Part shown: one piece after another, positions 35,768-46,735 of the stretch
How the letters are laid out: the number at the start of each line of letters is the position of its first letter
Position numbering within the stretch: the stretch's first letter is position 1
Source: Cinnamomum chago
Lineage: Eukaryota > Streptophyta > Magnoliopsida > Laurales > Lauraceae
Assembly (NCBI GenBank): GCA_038049695.1
Contig: CP142458.1
Coordinates: forward strand, 62,033,501 to 62,097,500
Direction: 5' to 3'
DNA: 64,000 bases
The notes under the pieces: generated by a model
Told to the model about the DNA's origin: nothing
Databases searched by the model: none
The model's input: the letters and a program-made list of their open reading frames with translations, nothing else
Translations under genes and position numbers: made by a program

Positions 35768-37321
35768 TTAGTAACCTGCAACAGAGAAAATAAACAAGAA
35801 TCGAACAATCGCGTGTGTAAGATTTCCCAAGGAGAAATCTTTTCGAGCACCATCCTCCATTCTGTTAGCCACCTCTTCTGTGGATGGTACTGGTACACCA
35901 TCCATTGTTTCTGATGCCACCACCTGTTCATCTTGATGACTTCCAATGCTTCGTTTCACTTCTATAATTTCTACTACCTTGTTTACATCAGTTTCAGTTT
36001 CCTCATTGCTTCCATAAGTCACTCCAGCATTTGCATCACCAGTATGGTTCACTGAGACCCCTTTGTGATCACTCCCCAGCTCCTTCATGCGAGCCAGATG
36101 CTTCTTCCCACGCAAATGAGACTCCAATATGTGCTCACCGTAGCACTCCACATTGCAAAGTTCACAACGGACGGGAAGCTTTTTTACTGCTTTACTCTGT
36201 TTTTTGGGCACTTGCTGCAGGGACTGGCCAACTTGGAGCTTCTGTAGCTCCTTTGAGCTGGAGGTGGTCATGACTTCGTTCACAAGCTTATTAGACTTGT
36301 CATCTTTGTTCAGAGCTGGTCCCTTCTTGTTGTTGCCACTAGATTTAATATTTTCCTCCATTGTTTTGGCCACCAAATCTGCTCTAATTTCCTCGTTTAC
36401 CTTCGCCAGTAGAGCTTTGAGCTTCTGCATGCAGGAAAGGTGCTTCTTCCCACTCAAATGAGACGCAAGCATGCTCTCACTGTTGCACTGCAGTTTGCAA
36501 TGTTCACAATAATGGATGAGGGGTTGCTTGCTAACAATCTCCTTCGCTTCTTTCGGCACCTGTTGTTCCAATTTCTTCTCTTGCTCATTGCTGGTCACAC
36601 CTTGCTTCTCAAGTGTGTTAGAATTGTCAGCCTTTTTCGAGATCGTAGAGGAGGAAGCAGGTTTACTTGCTATTAGCAGTTCCTCCTCTTTGGCCTTGTG
36701 CTTCTTCCCTTGAAGATGTTCATTTAGACCCCGTTTGCTCGGAGTGCTCTCTTGACACAAAGTGCAAGACCACTCCTCTTTCACATTGTTTGGATTTATC
36801 AACTGTGCAACTTCAGTTTCATTGCTTTCATCAGGTTTACTTGCTTTTATCAGTGCCTCCTCTTTGGCCTTGTGCTTCTTCCCTTGAAGATGTTTATTCA
36901 GATTTTGTTCGCTTGTGGTTCTCACTTGACATAGAGCGCAAGACCACTCCTCTTTCACATTGTTTGGATTTATCAACTGTGAAACTTCAGTTTCATTGCT
37001 TTCATCAGGTTTACTTGCTTTTATCAGTGCCTCCTCTTTGGCCTTGTGCTTCTTCCCTTGAAGATGTTTATTCAGATTTTGTTCGCTTGAGGTTCTCACT
37101 TGACATAGAGCGCAAGACCACTCCTCTTTCACAGTGTTTGGATTGATCAACTCTGCAGCTTCAATTTTATTGCTTTCATCACGTTTACTTGCTATTAGCA
37201 GTTCCTCCTCTTTGGCCATGTGCTCCTTCCCATAAACATGTTCATTCAGAGCCTGTTCGCTCGGTGCTATCACGTGACAAAGATCACAAGACCACTCCAT
37301 TTTCACCATCTTTGGAATCAC
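35768..37321 (-). CDS. Six-finger U1-type C2H2 zinc-finger protein, copy D
   Basis: The 517-residue open frame has six fingers of the form C-x2-C-x12-H-x5-H: residues 12-34, 70-92, 128-150, 186-208, 272-294 and 386-408. The first four are tandem 58-residue repeats (EEWSCALCQV ... LINPNNVK); repeats 2 and 3 differ by only about two bases of 174. Fingers 5 and 6 are more diverged and lie in Lys/Gln-rich linkers. This finger class (zf-met/U1 type) is known for binding double-stranded RNA or RNA-protein complexes in the nucleus, so an RNA-related role is inferred. The family's N-terminal exon is not in this frame; it lies upstream in a decayed form. The C-terminal 25 residues (NLTHAIVRFLFIFSVAGY) look like read-through into an intron: TTCTCTGTTGCAG lies at its end, as downstream of the other copies. 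Start codon and ends are therefore provisional. Confidence 0.75.
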   Translation of the reverse strand: MIPKMVKMEWSCDLCHVIAPSEQALNEHVYGKEHMAKEEELLIASKRDESNKIEAAELINPNTVKEEWSCALCQVRTSSEQNLNKHLQGKKHKAKEEALIKASKPDESNETEVSQLINPNNVKEEWSCALCQVRTTSEQNLNKHLQGKKHKAKEEALIKASKPDESNETEVAQLINPNNVKEEWSCTLCQESTPSKRGLNEHLQGKKHKAKEEELLIASKPASSSTISKKADNSNTLEKQGVTSNEQEKKLEQQVPKEAKEIVSKQPLIHYCEHCKLQCNSESMLASHLSGKKHLSCMQKLKALLAKVNEEIRADLVAKTMEENIKSSGNNKKGPALNKDDKSNKLVNEVMTTSSSKELQKLQVGQSLQQVPKKQSKAVKKLPVRCELCNVECYGEHILESHLRGKKHLARMKELGSDHKGVSVNHTGDANAGVTYGSNEETETDVNKVVEIIEVKRSIGSHQDEQVVASETMDGVPVPSTEEVANRMEDGARKDFSLGNLTHAIVRFLFIFSVAGY

Positions 37322-37700
37322 AAACTCTTCGGCTTCAATGTTATTGCCTCCACCGGTTTCTCTTGCTATTAGTAGTTTCCTCTGTTGCGCTTACGCCCTT
37401 GTGTTTCTTCCCTTTAAGATGACTACTTTTCAGATCCCATTCCCTTGTTACACGCACATTACACAGATCCCAAGACCACTCCTCCTTCGCCTTGTTCTGA
37501 TTTCATCAACTCTGCCGCATCAACTGCAGCTTCAGTTTTAATGCCTCCACCAGGAGGTTTACTTGCTACTTACAGTGAAGAAATCAAAGAGAGAAATGAA
37601 AGAATGAGAGAGATACCGTGTAGAGCTTGAGCCGGGAAACGGGCATATGTGGGAAATGGCGCAAGACAGGATCTCCTCGTGCTCTGAACTTGAATTCCAT
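37322..37700 (-). pseudogene. Decayed N-terminal part of zinc-finger copy D
   Basis: Exon 1 is recognisable from 37700 (MEFKFRARGDP) to a GTATCT donor at about 37616, but relative to copy C it has lost bases, so the later reading (AP-FPTYARFPAQA) is in another frame. Downstream, near 37400-37500, a seventh finger is visible (EEWSWDLCNV ... HLKGKKHKG); its first Cys is Trp and the frame differs from the main open frame. Copy D either uses an internal start or has lost its N-terminus. Confidence 0.55.
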
Positions 37701-38095
37701 GAGAACAGAAATGGTGGGAGTAGTCGAGAAATGCGATCTGAAAATGAAAGTCTTGAGATTTATATAGGCCGATAGGAGTTGCTGAAATGTGAGACGGATT
37801 GCGGGCATTTGAAGAAAGGAAAGAATATTTGCTGTACGAATACCAGGCTGCTTTGTAACAAAGCAAACGATTTTCATTGGTTCGCATCTTCTTCCTTTTT
37901 TGAGAAAACCACAGTGAACTTTCTCATTCCAAACTGAAAGGGAAACCACCCCAATTCCTTCTCCCTTTATTTTCGGAAATAGCTTTTCTTTTTTATTTCT
38001 TCTACCCAAATCTAAGTAAGAGAATTTTCGAGCATACAGCTAAGTTTACTTCAAGACATGGGTGCCACCTAAAATTGAGCTGGGGTAAAATACAA
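37701..38095 (-). promoter_or_regulatory. Upstream region of zinc-finger copy D
   Basis: It matches the leaders of the other copies (GATTTTCATTGGTTCGC near 37870; CTTCCTTTTTT-GAGAAAACC). It is the likely promoter region of copy D. It ends at the 9-bp duplication of the neighbouring element. Confidence 0.4.
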
Positions 38096-38433
38096 GGGGG
38101 TTTGACATTTTAATGCCCCTTAAACACTCAATTTCTAATTTCATAACTAAAATTCCGTAAGTCTCACCTGAGTCGTTTGACTTGGTACACCTTTTTTTTT
38201 TTTTTTACTTTTTTAATCTTGATCCCATGATATTATGGGAATTTAAAAACCCATAATATCATGGGATCAAATGTTAAAAGTTGAAAAGTTACCTGAATAT
38301 CATGAGATCCAGGGTAAAAAAATAAAAAACCAAAAAAGTATATAAGAGTTAAACGACTCTTATGACATTTAAAGATTTTTAGTCATAAAATTGGGAATTG
38401 AGTGTTTAAAGGGCATTGAAATGTCAAATCCTC
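38096..38433. mobile_element. Mutator-type MITE next to unit D
   Basis: The 338-bp element has inverted ends of about 55 bases (GGGTTTGACATTTTAATGCC / GGGCATTGAAATGTCAAATCC). It is flanked by an exact 9-bp duplication AAAATACAA (38087-38095 and 38434-38442). Nine-base duplications with long TIRs point to Mutator-like mobilisation. Inside it, a perfect 21-base inverted repeat with a 10-base loop lies at 38219-38239 and 38250-38270. Confidence 0.88.
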
Positions 38434-38442
38434 AAAATACAA

Positions 38443-39393
38443 TCGGTTTTAATGAAAAAAAGCCTCAAATATCTCTATATCTTGAAAAGCATCATCAAAT
38501 ACATGCAATGCCCAAAAGCATTTTATATTGTAAACTTCATTTTTTTTCTAAACCAAATTGCCCTTCACTTTATCTCTGATAAGTTAAAGACATGATATTT
38601 TCAAGCTAGACACATGATTCGCGAGTGTAAGACATAACAATCACGAGTTCAATATTTACTGTCCATATGTGTGCCCAACTTTATTCGCGAACTCGGGTTT
38701 TCTGCTTTTGTTCATTTCCATTCACCAATCATTCACTTAGATTCTCTATCCTAGTAGATTGATTTATATTTTCTATAAGCTCTAATAATGTCTTCATTAT
38801 GCACGTACTTTTACTATAATTAGTAGAAGATTAGATCAAACCTATAGGAATCCAACGTAACCTCACTTGGAACTTTTAAAGGGATATGAATGTCATGTCA
38901 AACTCAAGAATCTGTGAAGTCGGGATTCAATAATTCCACTGTTACTTTATTTAACAATTAATATACTCACTTTGACCCTAGTTTTAGTATGATTTGTGAA
39001 GAATCTGCTCCAAATTTTAGAAGGCTCTCCGCCACTTTCCTCACTTTTGAGTATGATTTGAACATCAACATGATTAAGTCACAATGTCAAGAATCAACTC
39101 ACAATGTAAAGAAGAGACTCACGAGTTCAATAGTTAAAGTCTTCTCAAATAAGATACATACATGTGCATTAGGTTTTGACTAATAATTCTGAAATTGAAG
39201 CAGTGATTTCTATGAAGATATGAGTTGAACCATTCAATTGTGGATTTGTTTAATAGTGAATGTACCCATTGCGACCCTTTTTTTAGTACAATATGTAGAG
39301 ATTCTGCTAAGAAAAATCAACAATATCATTTTTAGACCAAAAAATATACAAAAAAATTTGCTTATCTCCATTCCTCATTAGTAACCCTACTTT

Positions 39394-39400
<7 letters not shown>
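38443..39400. other. Intergenic, diverged direct repeat only
   Basis: A block near 38920-39010 (AGTTTTAGTATGATTTGTGAAG then AATCTGCT) recurs in diverged form near 39225-39310. Otherwise I see no gene or mobile element. Confidence 0.55.

Positions 39401-39431
<31 letters not shown>
39401..39431. repeat. TA microsatellite
   Basis: A (TA)n run of about 30 bases directly precedes the GC-richer block. Confidence 0.95.
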
Positions 39432-39433
<2 letters not shown>

Positions 39434-40140
39434 AGGAGCTCTCTCCTCAGCTAACGCTGAGGAGATCGTCCGCTCAGCACGTGGGGCTTACAACGTCTAA
39501 GTGTTTCAATGAAAAGAGAGACAATCATGTGGAGCCCAGCGACGAACATTTCATCTCCCGCTCTCATTTGAGGCCAAAATCAAAATCCAAGACAGATTGT
39601 GCGCTCTGCCTCTCATCGTCTCAGCTCTGCGCTCTCTCCTCCATTTCCATTCACCGATTTCCATCTCTGCTGATCGCTGGCGTTGTCTCCTCTCTGTCTC
39701 TCTCTCCATTCTGCAGGCAAGATCTTTCATTCCCCGATTTCCATCACTGGCGCTCTCTCCCCCATTTCCATCGCTGGCGCTGTCTCCTCTCTCTCTCTCT
39801 CTCCATTCTGCAGGCAAGATCGTCGTCCTCGCGCAAGGTTCCTCAGGCGACTCCCCTGGCTCTCTCCCATTCCAGTAGCCCTAGATCCTGAAACCCATTT
39901 TCTCCTGCGAGGCCTCTCCTGCGATCCGCTGTCCGGAAAGCACGATCGGTCTCCTACGATCGATTCCCTCATTTCCATCGCCAGGCACGCCCCTTCTCTT
40001 CGATGTATGCATTTTCTTCCTTCTTTCTCTGTTTTTTTTTTTTTTCCTCTGCTTTTTTCTCTGCCAGCTAGTTTCATCTGGGGTTTCGCAGTGCCTAGGA
40101 TTGAGGGTTGTCTGTGTTTCGACAAGTTTAGGACGGTTCA
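39432..40140 (+). other. GC-richer, CT-rich leader-like block
   Basis: This island stands out from the AT-rich surroundings. It opens with a short palindrome (CTCCTCAGC TAAC GCTGAGGAG near 39444) and is dominated by CTCTCTCC tracts and CGATCG-type motifs. Two copies of a block ending CTCTCCATTCTGCAGGCAAG (near 39700 and 39800) lie about 100 bases apart. It resembles a plant promoter and 5' leader, perhaps captured by a mobile element. Open frames in it look like low-complexity artefacts. No downstream coding exon was identified. Confidence 0.4.
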
Positions 40141-42360
40141 AGAAAAAAAAAACACAGACAAAAAAAACCCCAAAATAGCGATATTTGGAGGTATAGGGAT
40201 ATTTGAGGCTTCTTTTCATAAAAACCCCAAAATATGATAAGAATTTATAAAGAAGTAATATGTTTTACTCGTCATGATATTTGAGGCTTCTTTTTCAAAT
40301 GTGGAAATGATTATAGTTTATATCAAATTGAAGTGTTGGCATTGTGAAGCTCGGATTTTTAATAGCTAAAAAGTCACAGTCAAATAAAGTATAAATATTT
40401 CTTCTTCTTTTTTGTAAGATTATTTTTACAAATCTTAATTAAAAATACTAAAATTTTAACTTTTGGAAGGGTACGGATCAACTCTTTCTCATGGGGTCAT
40501 CTAACTGCATATTCCAATCTTGGTTTTGCCCAAAATCAGAGCCTAATTGTATTCAAATGTAAATTTGATTTTTATTCTGATCACATAACTCAAATTGAAA
40601 TTAATCTAGTCATATAAAAATCTTACTTCCATTCAAACCCAAGTCATTTTTTGTTCGAATCACATAACCCATATTAGATTGTGTTGAGATATTAGACATA
40701 AGTCGAGTTTTCTTAGTTTCTATTATCTTACTTATTTATAATTAATAAGTGATTATCCCTCTATATCTAAGATCAGGCATTATAAAAATTATGTAGATTG
40801 ATAAGCATATGCTTGCATTGTTATGCAACAATCAAGACTACTTGTTAGCATTCAACATATTAGAGAACCAGATAGAAGAATAATCGATTATTCATTAATT
40901 ATAAATAAGTGGGACTAGAGAGCCGAGAGAACCATGTGTATATCCAATATTCTCATCCATTTTAATTTGGATTGTGCAATTTGAATAAAAATTACTCTGA
41001 GAAAAGTCTAATTAGAAGAGATATAAACTGACGTTATGTGAGATACGCGGAAGGACGGCCGTCAAGGCCTTCTTTCTAAAAGTTGCTAGAAGTGAATCAA
41101 GTTCAACACTTTTTTTTATGCTTTTTTCGTAAATTTCTCAAAATTTATAAATATCTCATATATGGAATTATACATGTTAGGTTTCCTAAACCCAACAAAA
41201 CAGATGAGCTCCTGTTGCAGTCTGTACCAATAGCTTTTCCTCATTTACATATGTTGGTTTATTCACCTCCCCAAGTATATAATGATTTACTTGGAAAGGT
41301 CATCATGCATAAATGAGCACAAATAAATGTGATAATATATAATTGTCATGTGCTTACATCATTTACGGGTGCAAATGAGTGCAAATAAATGACCATGTGG
41401 GGTAATTTATCTTTTATGCATGGGATATGAAATGGGATTGACATATGTAAATTTTAAAGATTAATTAAATATTTATGTTTGTAAAACATATTTTATGTTT
41501 GTTTTAAAGTACCATTTTCAAATAAGTTTCTTTTAGGTTTTTCCCAATTTTCGTGAAATCTATGAGGATCTAATATGTGAAACTTTATATTTTGGGGTTT
41601 ATTAGAATATTAAATAGTTTGGATCATGAATTAGGAACTCATAATGCATAGGTTTATAGGTTGGATTTTTTTGTTTTTTTGGTTTTTTGTATTTTTCTTT
41701 TTTTGGGATGGGGTGTAGGTTTGAGATATGAAGCTAAATGCCTTGGTGTTTATTAGTTCAACAAAAAACTTAAACAATTCAAATCTAATTCGAAGTCTTA
41801 TAGGATTGCAAAACGGTTAATATGGATGTAAATCATTTTCCGTGCACCACAAACGTGACATATCAATAACGGTTACTCATGCGAATCGTTTACTATCTAA
41901 ATGAGCAAACAAATTAACAACCCCTTAATGGTTTCACACCGAAAGAGGTGTGAAAATTCTGATGTAAAAATGACTCCATCTACACACGATCTTCATAGCA
42001 AAATTTACAAATATGATGAGCAAATAATTGCAAACCAACGTGATCAAATCTAAATGTTACAAAGGTCGAACTACTTGCTAAGCCTCCCTTGACTCACAGT
42101 TTATTTGTACAAAAAGTAAGTATATCCATTATGACTCTCCATTGTTGCTTTTAATGATCGATCTCAAAATAAAATTTGAAAAAACACTCAACATGACGAC
42201 TTTTTTCCAAAACACCCCCTTTTCATAAATGCTTCTTTTGGGGCTTTCATATAAAAGGCCCACCTTTGATTAGCCTAACCCATTCACAAATATGAAAACC
42301 TTTGATTGAAACTAGTCACATTTTACACTATTTAAGACATTATTTGCTATTGGATCTTAT
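40141..42360. other. Intergenic, nothing recognisable
   Basis: AT-rich sequence with homopolymer and TA-rich patches. I found no gene, paired terminal repeats or RNA gene on either strand. Confidence 0.55.
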
Positions 42361-42361
42361 C

Positions 42362-42480
42362 TAGGGATGTAAACGGGTCAGTTTCGGTCTGGGTCAATGG
42401 CGGACCCAAAACTTTAATGAGAAGATGGAACCAACAGTCCCTCCTATCCACTTCATCTTCTCCGTTGGACCAGGTAGAGG
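42362..42480. repeat. Fragment of a hAT-like MITE
   Basis: TAGGGATGTAAACGGGTCAG followed by GGTCTGGGTC and GGACC motifs matches the left end of the element at 30391 in an apparently better-preserved form. A right end and target duplication were not found, so it is probably truncated. Confidence 0.5.
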
Positions 42481-42899
42481 CAGGAGCTTCCCTCTCTTTT
42501 GTTTCCTTCATGGTTTGGATTCAATTTTACACCATTTATGTGACATGTAAAGCCCCATTCCAATTCTAGCTATGGTTGTGTTTTTAGGGCGGTTTTTTAT
42601 GTGAGGTTTGGGGAATTCTTGTAGCGAGATTCCAGCAAGCTTAGAGAGTGTTTGGAAGTGAATTTGAGTTGCTTTGGAGCCAAGGAAAGTGCCCCATTTG
42701 AATTGCATAGCATGCAATGTGTTGATTTCATGATTCTTTTATTTTTCATTCTATGGGTTGAATCACATGATTTTCAAGCTCTAATAGTTTTTAATATGTT
42801 TAATTATCTTCTTAATGATGTGGGGATTTTCCTTCAACTCAAAAAATAAAAAAAATTAGGAAAACAGTCCCAAAATCCAAGTCCCGTAGCGAACTGTCA

Positions 42900-43585
42900 G
42901 AATTTTGGGTTGAAACCTAGTTTTTCCCGGCGGTGTTAGGTGGGCCCCAAGGTGTTTAATTATAATATGTTTAATTATACATGTTAGGTGGGCCCCAAGG
43001 TGTGATCAAGCCTTATTTTTACCCCGAATTATTCCCCAACAGCTTGGGTTTTCTTCATGAACGATCGACTGTTTGAACGACTGGTTGAACATATTGATTG
43101 TCCACTTCTACAATGACGTGTGGACAACCGGGAGACCTTGTTTGAGGATCTTTGAAGTTCTTAAACGTGTTCTAAGTTCTAACCCATTGTAATTGGTTAT
43201 CCTTTATTTAGGGGACCGAAAACCAAGAAATCGATGGAACCTTGTACCCCAAGTTTGCCCGATACTTATTTTGAGTTGAGACGAATGTGGGGTGATGCTA
43301 TGATCTATTGTACATCCCAGACCATTCCGAAATGTGTTAAAGCAACACATAGTCAAGGGTACGCTGTCCTAGGATCCCCTATTGAACTGCCTTCAAAAGC
43401 ACTAAGAAACGTACCGTCCAAGTGTTTCACCCACAAGGAGGAAGAGAAGTGCTGCACACCCCGACTGGGTGCCTCGACTGGGCACCCCGACCCCCTGGGG
43501 TCCGTTGGATCCCAGGGGAGGCTGGGGTCGGGGCACCCCGACCTTTACAAGGAGGAATGCAAATATGCTGTCCTTTCAACATTAA
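42900..43585. other. Intergenic with a GC-rich palindromic stretch
   Basis: A 21-base block (GTTAGGTGGGCCCCAAGGTG) occurs twice near 42935 and 42984. The stretch 43475-43545 is GC-rich and folds on itself (GGGCACCCCGACCCC against GGGGTCGGGGCACCCC). A 179-codon plus-strand open frame covers 43234-43773, but it runs through the palindrome into the next transposon, so I do not consider it a real gene. Confidence 0.5.
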
Positions 43586-43868
43586 GGGCCCGTTTGGTAA
43601 ATTTACTAATAAAGTCAAGTCAAGTTAAACATCCCATCAAAAACACTTTTTACAAAAATTCCCTCCATCTTTTCCAAAAAAAGTCAAAAAGCAACTACAT
43701 TTACTCACTAAAAGACAAAAAATCTACATTTCCCCATACAAAAAGTCAAAAATATTCCATTCCAAACAACTAAAAACAAAATATCATCATAACTTACTTA
43801 TATTTTATTCATTCTTTTCATTTCACTTCACTCCACTTTATTTTAAAAGTAAATTACCAAACGGGCCC
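43586..43868. mobile_element. Harbinger/Tourist-like MITE
   Basis: The 283-bp element has perfect 15-base inverted ends GGGCCCGTTTGGTAA / TTACCAAACGGGCCC, flanked by the 3-bp duplication TAA (43583-43585 and 43869-43871). The 3-base TTA/TAA target is typical of PIF/Harbinger-type elements. The AT-rich interior has no coding capacity. Confidence 0.88.
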
Positions 43869-43871
43869 TAA

Positions 43872-44500
43872 AGAAAGATGTAAAGATGATTCGTACGTGT
43901 AAGCTATCATGTGGGAAGAGTCACCTCTACTTTTATTTACATGAGTTCTCTTTGCTTCACCTTCTGAGTACAAGTTGTTTACAAATTTTTATACAACCCC
44001 TTCGTTAGATTTAGAAAGTCAAATACAAGGGAAGTTAGAATTTAAAAAAGAGATGAAGGAACTATTGCCTTTAGGAGTTTGCTGGAGACGAAATTAGAGA
44101 AGTCACATCGTAGCTTCCTTCGTCAATCTTTGTAATTCATCAACATTATTTGAAAGAAGGATTAGCAAAGAAGCCTACTTCAAAACAACAGTGGCAATCT
44201 TTACCCTTCTTCCATGGTGAGAGGAACAAATGTTGATTTCCAGAGGCTACCGCCCAAGTCCAGAGAGAACTATTCGCTGCTACCCGACTCTCACATTGCT
44301 GATGGAAGAAAGAGAGTCTTGAAAATGGCAAAGTTTCTGGGCCTTCTTTATGTTGGATCGAAGTTGTCCTGCCGCCCTCTCCAAGTCTTCATTTTATAGC
44401 CTATGAGAAGCCATAACTGTCGAAAATCATGGAGGAGTGGATGTGGTTTTGAAAAGTACCGTTAATGGGAAGCGTAATTGTTCCCCTTTTGCAGGTCCCG
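43872..44500. other. Unassigned sequence
   Basis: I see no recognisable gene or element. Short open frames on both strands near 44146-44400 lack any family signature. Confidence 0.5.
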
Positions 44501-44808
44501 CGGCCATCAAAAGAAGTAATTGGCCAAAGATCGTGGGTGATTGTGGGCAACAGGTAGCTCGGAAATTAGTAGTTCGGCGACCAATGCTTGAAGACTTGTA
44601 GCATCCAGCAGTCATCATCTGGACGAAGATTAGCAGTTGCATCATTGCACTGAGCGGCCATCAAAAGAAGTAATTGGCCAAAGATCGTGGGTGATTGTGG
44701 GCAACAGGTAGCTCGGAAATTAGTAGTTCGGCGACCAATGCTTGAAGACTTGTAGCGTCCAGCAGTCATCATCTGGACGAAGATTAGCAGTTGCATCATT
44801 GCACTGAG
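44501..44808. repeat. 154-bp near-perfect tandem duplication
   Basis: The block starting CGGCCATCAAAAGAAGTAAT at 44501 is repeated at 44655 with a 154-base period. A third start CGGCCA follows at 44809. One base difference was noticed (GCATCCAGC against GCGTCCAGC). Since 154 is not a multiple of three, the minus-strand open frame through it (44566-44985) changes frame between copies and is unlikely to be a conserved protein. The duplication is recent. Confidence 0.92.
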
Positions 44809-45990
44809 CGGCCAGAGCCTTAAATATTGAGGCGACCGGTGAACTTTGTAGACAGTGGCCGTTGGAACACTGTCAGATCCAACAGTCATAAATGTCATTT
44901 TTTCATGAAAATGAGTATTTGCCTTGGGAAATTGTGTTACGTTGATAAATGAATTTTTTGCATGCCAACAAACCCCCACCCCCACCGAAAAGTAGAGTAG
45001 CTTGGCACCTTATTCGTTGCATTTGGTGGAGCGACGATACGACCGAGAAATCTCCAATTTTGCCTACTTTTTATGCACTAAAGGAGATCCGGATATTCTA
45101 CCATCCCATGTCGGACTTGTGTTGCGGAATAAGAAACGCGGATTTCTCTTCCATTGCTCTACACCAATGCACCCGAAGATGTCAATCTAGTTGCCCTGCT
45201 TATCTCGATTGTCATTGATATGCTTTATTCTTTCAAAAACAAAAACATAAAAAATAGCTATCCACGGAGCAATGAGTACAAGAGAGAAGGTGGAGCATAG
45301 CCGAGCCAAGCTGAAAATGATAGGTTCACTTCTGACTTCTGAGTGTGTGAACCATTCCAATCATTAACATCAAATCCGAACTCTTATAGATACGAGATTA
45401 TCATCATCATCAAATTCTTGTCTCATTTATGTTAGGTTAGCTACATGAATTCTATTTTATCTTGGGCAAAATCATTTTAGAGGTTACACTTCTTCAGATC
45501 TAATTTACTACTTTAATCCATATCTTCTTCATCCCCTTTTCCTTGAGGGATCATATAGAGAAATTCTTCCTCACCAGCAATGTTGATCGCCCACATTAAA
45601 CATGTGGAGCCCTCTAAAATGAATCTCCCTCAATTTAATTATATATGATTCCTTCAAATGAATACCTAACACTACAAGACTTGTGGGCTTTTTCTTAAAG
45701 AAACCGTCTCTCATATTAAACAAGCTAAGAAACTGCAGCTCAAAATACTCTTATTCATGTGGCCTGTGTCAAGGCTATAAAAATACCTCACCCCACATTT
45801 GAAAATGGGGCACAGAATCGACTCAATGTAATTGAAACAAATAGAGATTAAAGAGGAGGAGCATGAATCCTTTTTTGCAAAGAAGTACAGATTACACAAT
45901 GCATATTTTTTGTATTGACATTGGTGTGGACACTGCGTGTTGGAAAGTTCTTCTATGTGGGTGTTGTGTGTTTGAATATGTTCCCAAAAA
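44809..45990. other. Intergenic, nothing recognisable
   Basis: No gene, RNA or paired repeats are evident on either strand. Confidence 0.5.
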
Positions 45991-46110
45991 AAAGTCAAAA
46001 AGATTCACTTACCAACAACTAAAGACAAAATACAATCATAATCCATTTATATTTTATTCTCTTTTGATTTGAGGCTTCCTTCACTTCATCCTATATATAA
46101 AAGTTCCCAA
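45991..46110. repeat. Degraded copy of the Harbinger-like MITE
   Basis: AAGTCAAAAAGATTCACTTACC, CCAACAACTAAAGACAAAAT and CATTTATATTTTATTC follow the same order as the interior of the element at 43586-43868. The GGGCCCGTTTGG ends are missing. Confidence 0.65.
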
Positions 46111-46548
46111 ACAACAGGAGCACTGGAATTTTGAATTCGTTCCCTTGGACTGCACCTAGCCCATATTCAAATGCTCTCATCTTCATTTGAGTTTAATTTA
46201 TATTGTCGAGACTCTAAGGAAAAAAAAAGGTCTTTTGATGTTTTGTTAAAACATGTATGAAATAGTCCCCTTTTTTTTTTTTTCCCAATGAGACCATCCC
46301 CACGGTGTTTAAACAAGAGGAGCTGACCCACACCTTACGCCAACAAACCAACCCCGGGTCAACTTGAAGTGGTACACGATAGGCTCTCTTGTATTTGAGG
46401 CTAATGTGGAGTACGGAGTTCCCATGAATCATGAGTTCACTGATGATGATGCCTATCCAGGTATGCAAAATGGGGAAGAGATATTCAAAATAAAATAAAC
46501 AAAAATTAATGACCTCAAAATCTTTCATTGTTTAACTATCATTTTTAA

Positions 46549-46704
46549 CCCCAAGGAATAACTCAGTTGGTTTAGAACTACGGTTTGCACCCGTAGGTTC
46601 TTGGTTCAAAACTGCACTATCAAACTGGGGTCACGGGAGAATTTTACCCGACTTTCTCTCCTGAGCCCGTAGGGATTATTCACACCCATAGGGCTGGAAA
46701 CGCT

Positions 46705-46735
<31 letters not shown>

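Larger units (their letters stand above)
35128..38095. repeat. Tandem unit D of the zinc-finger cluster
   Basis: It starts with CCTGGAAATATTCATTTCC (units A to C have the same with small changes) and ends at AAATTGAGCTGGGGTAAAA, as unit B does. It is the most compact unit. Its downstream part (35128-35767) includes an A/G-rich run near 35428-35470 and a T run near 35648-35672; its coding part holds the full multi-finger gene. Confidence 0.7.

Noticed and set aside
36031-37146. Long plus-strand open frames opposite zinc-finger gene D
   Set aside because: They repeat with the 174-base module of the minus-strand gene and have no independent family signature; they are mirror frames of a Lys/Glu-rich protein.
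39551-40125. Arg/Glu-rich or Ser/Pro-rich proteins on either strand of the CT-rich island
   Set aside because: Low-complexity CT tracts give open frames in several registers; none has a convincing start context or domain.
43234-43773. 179-codon protein gene
   Set aside because: The frame crosses a GC palindrome and continues into a MITE with known ends; it has no recognisable domain.
44566-44985. 139-codon protein with an internal repeat
   Set aside because: It lies across the 154-bp tandem duplication, whose period is not a multiple of three, and shows no family match.
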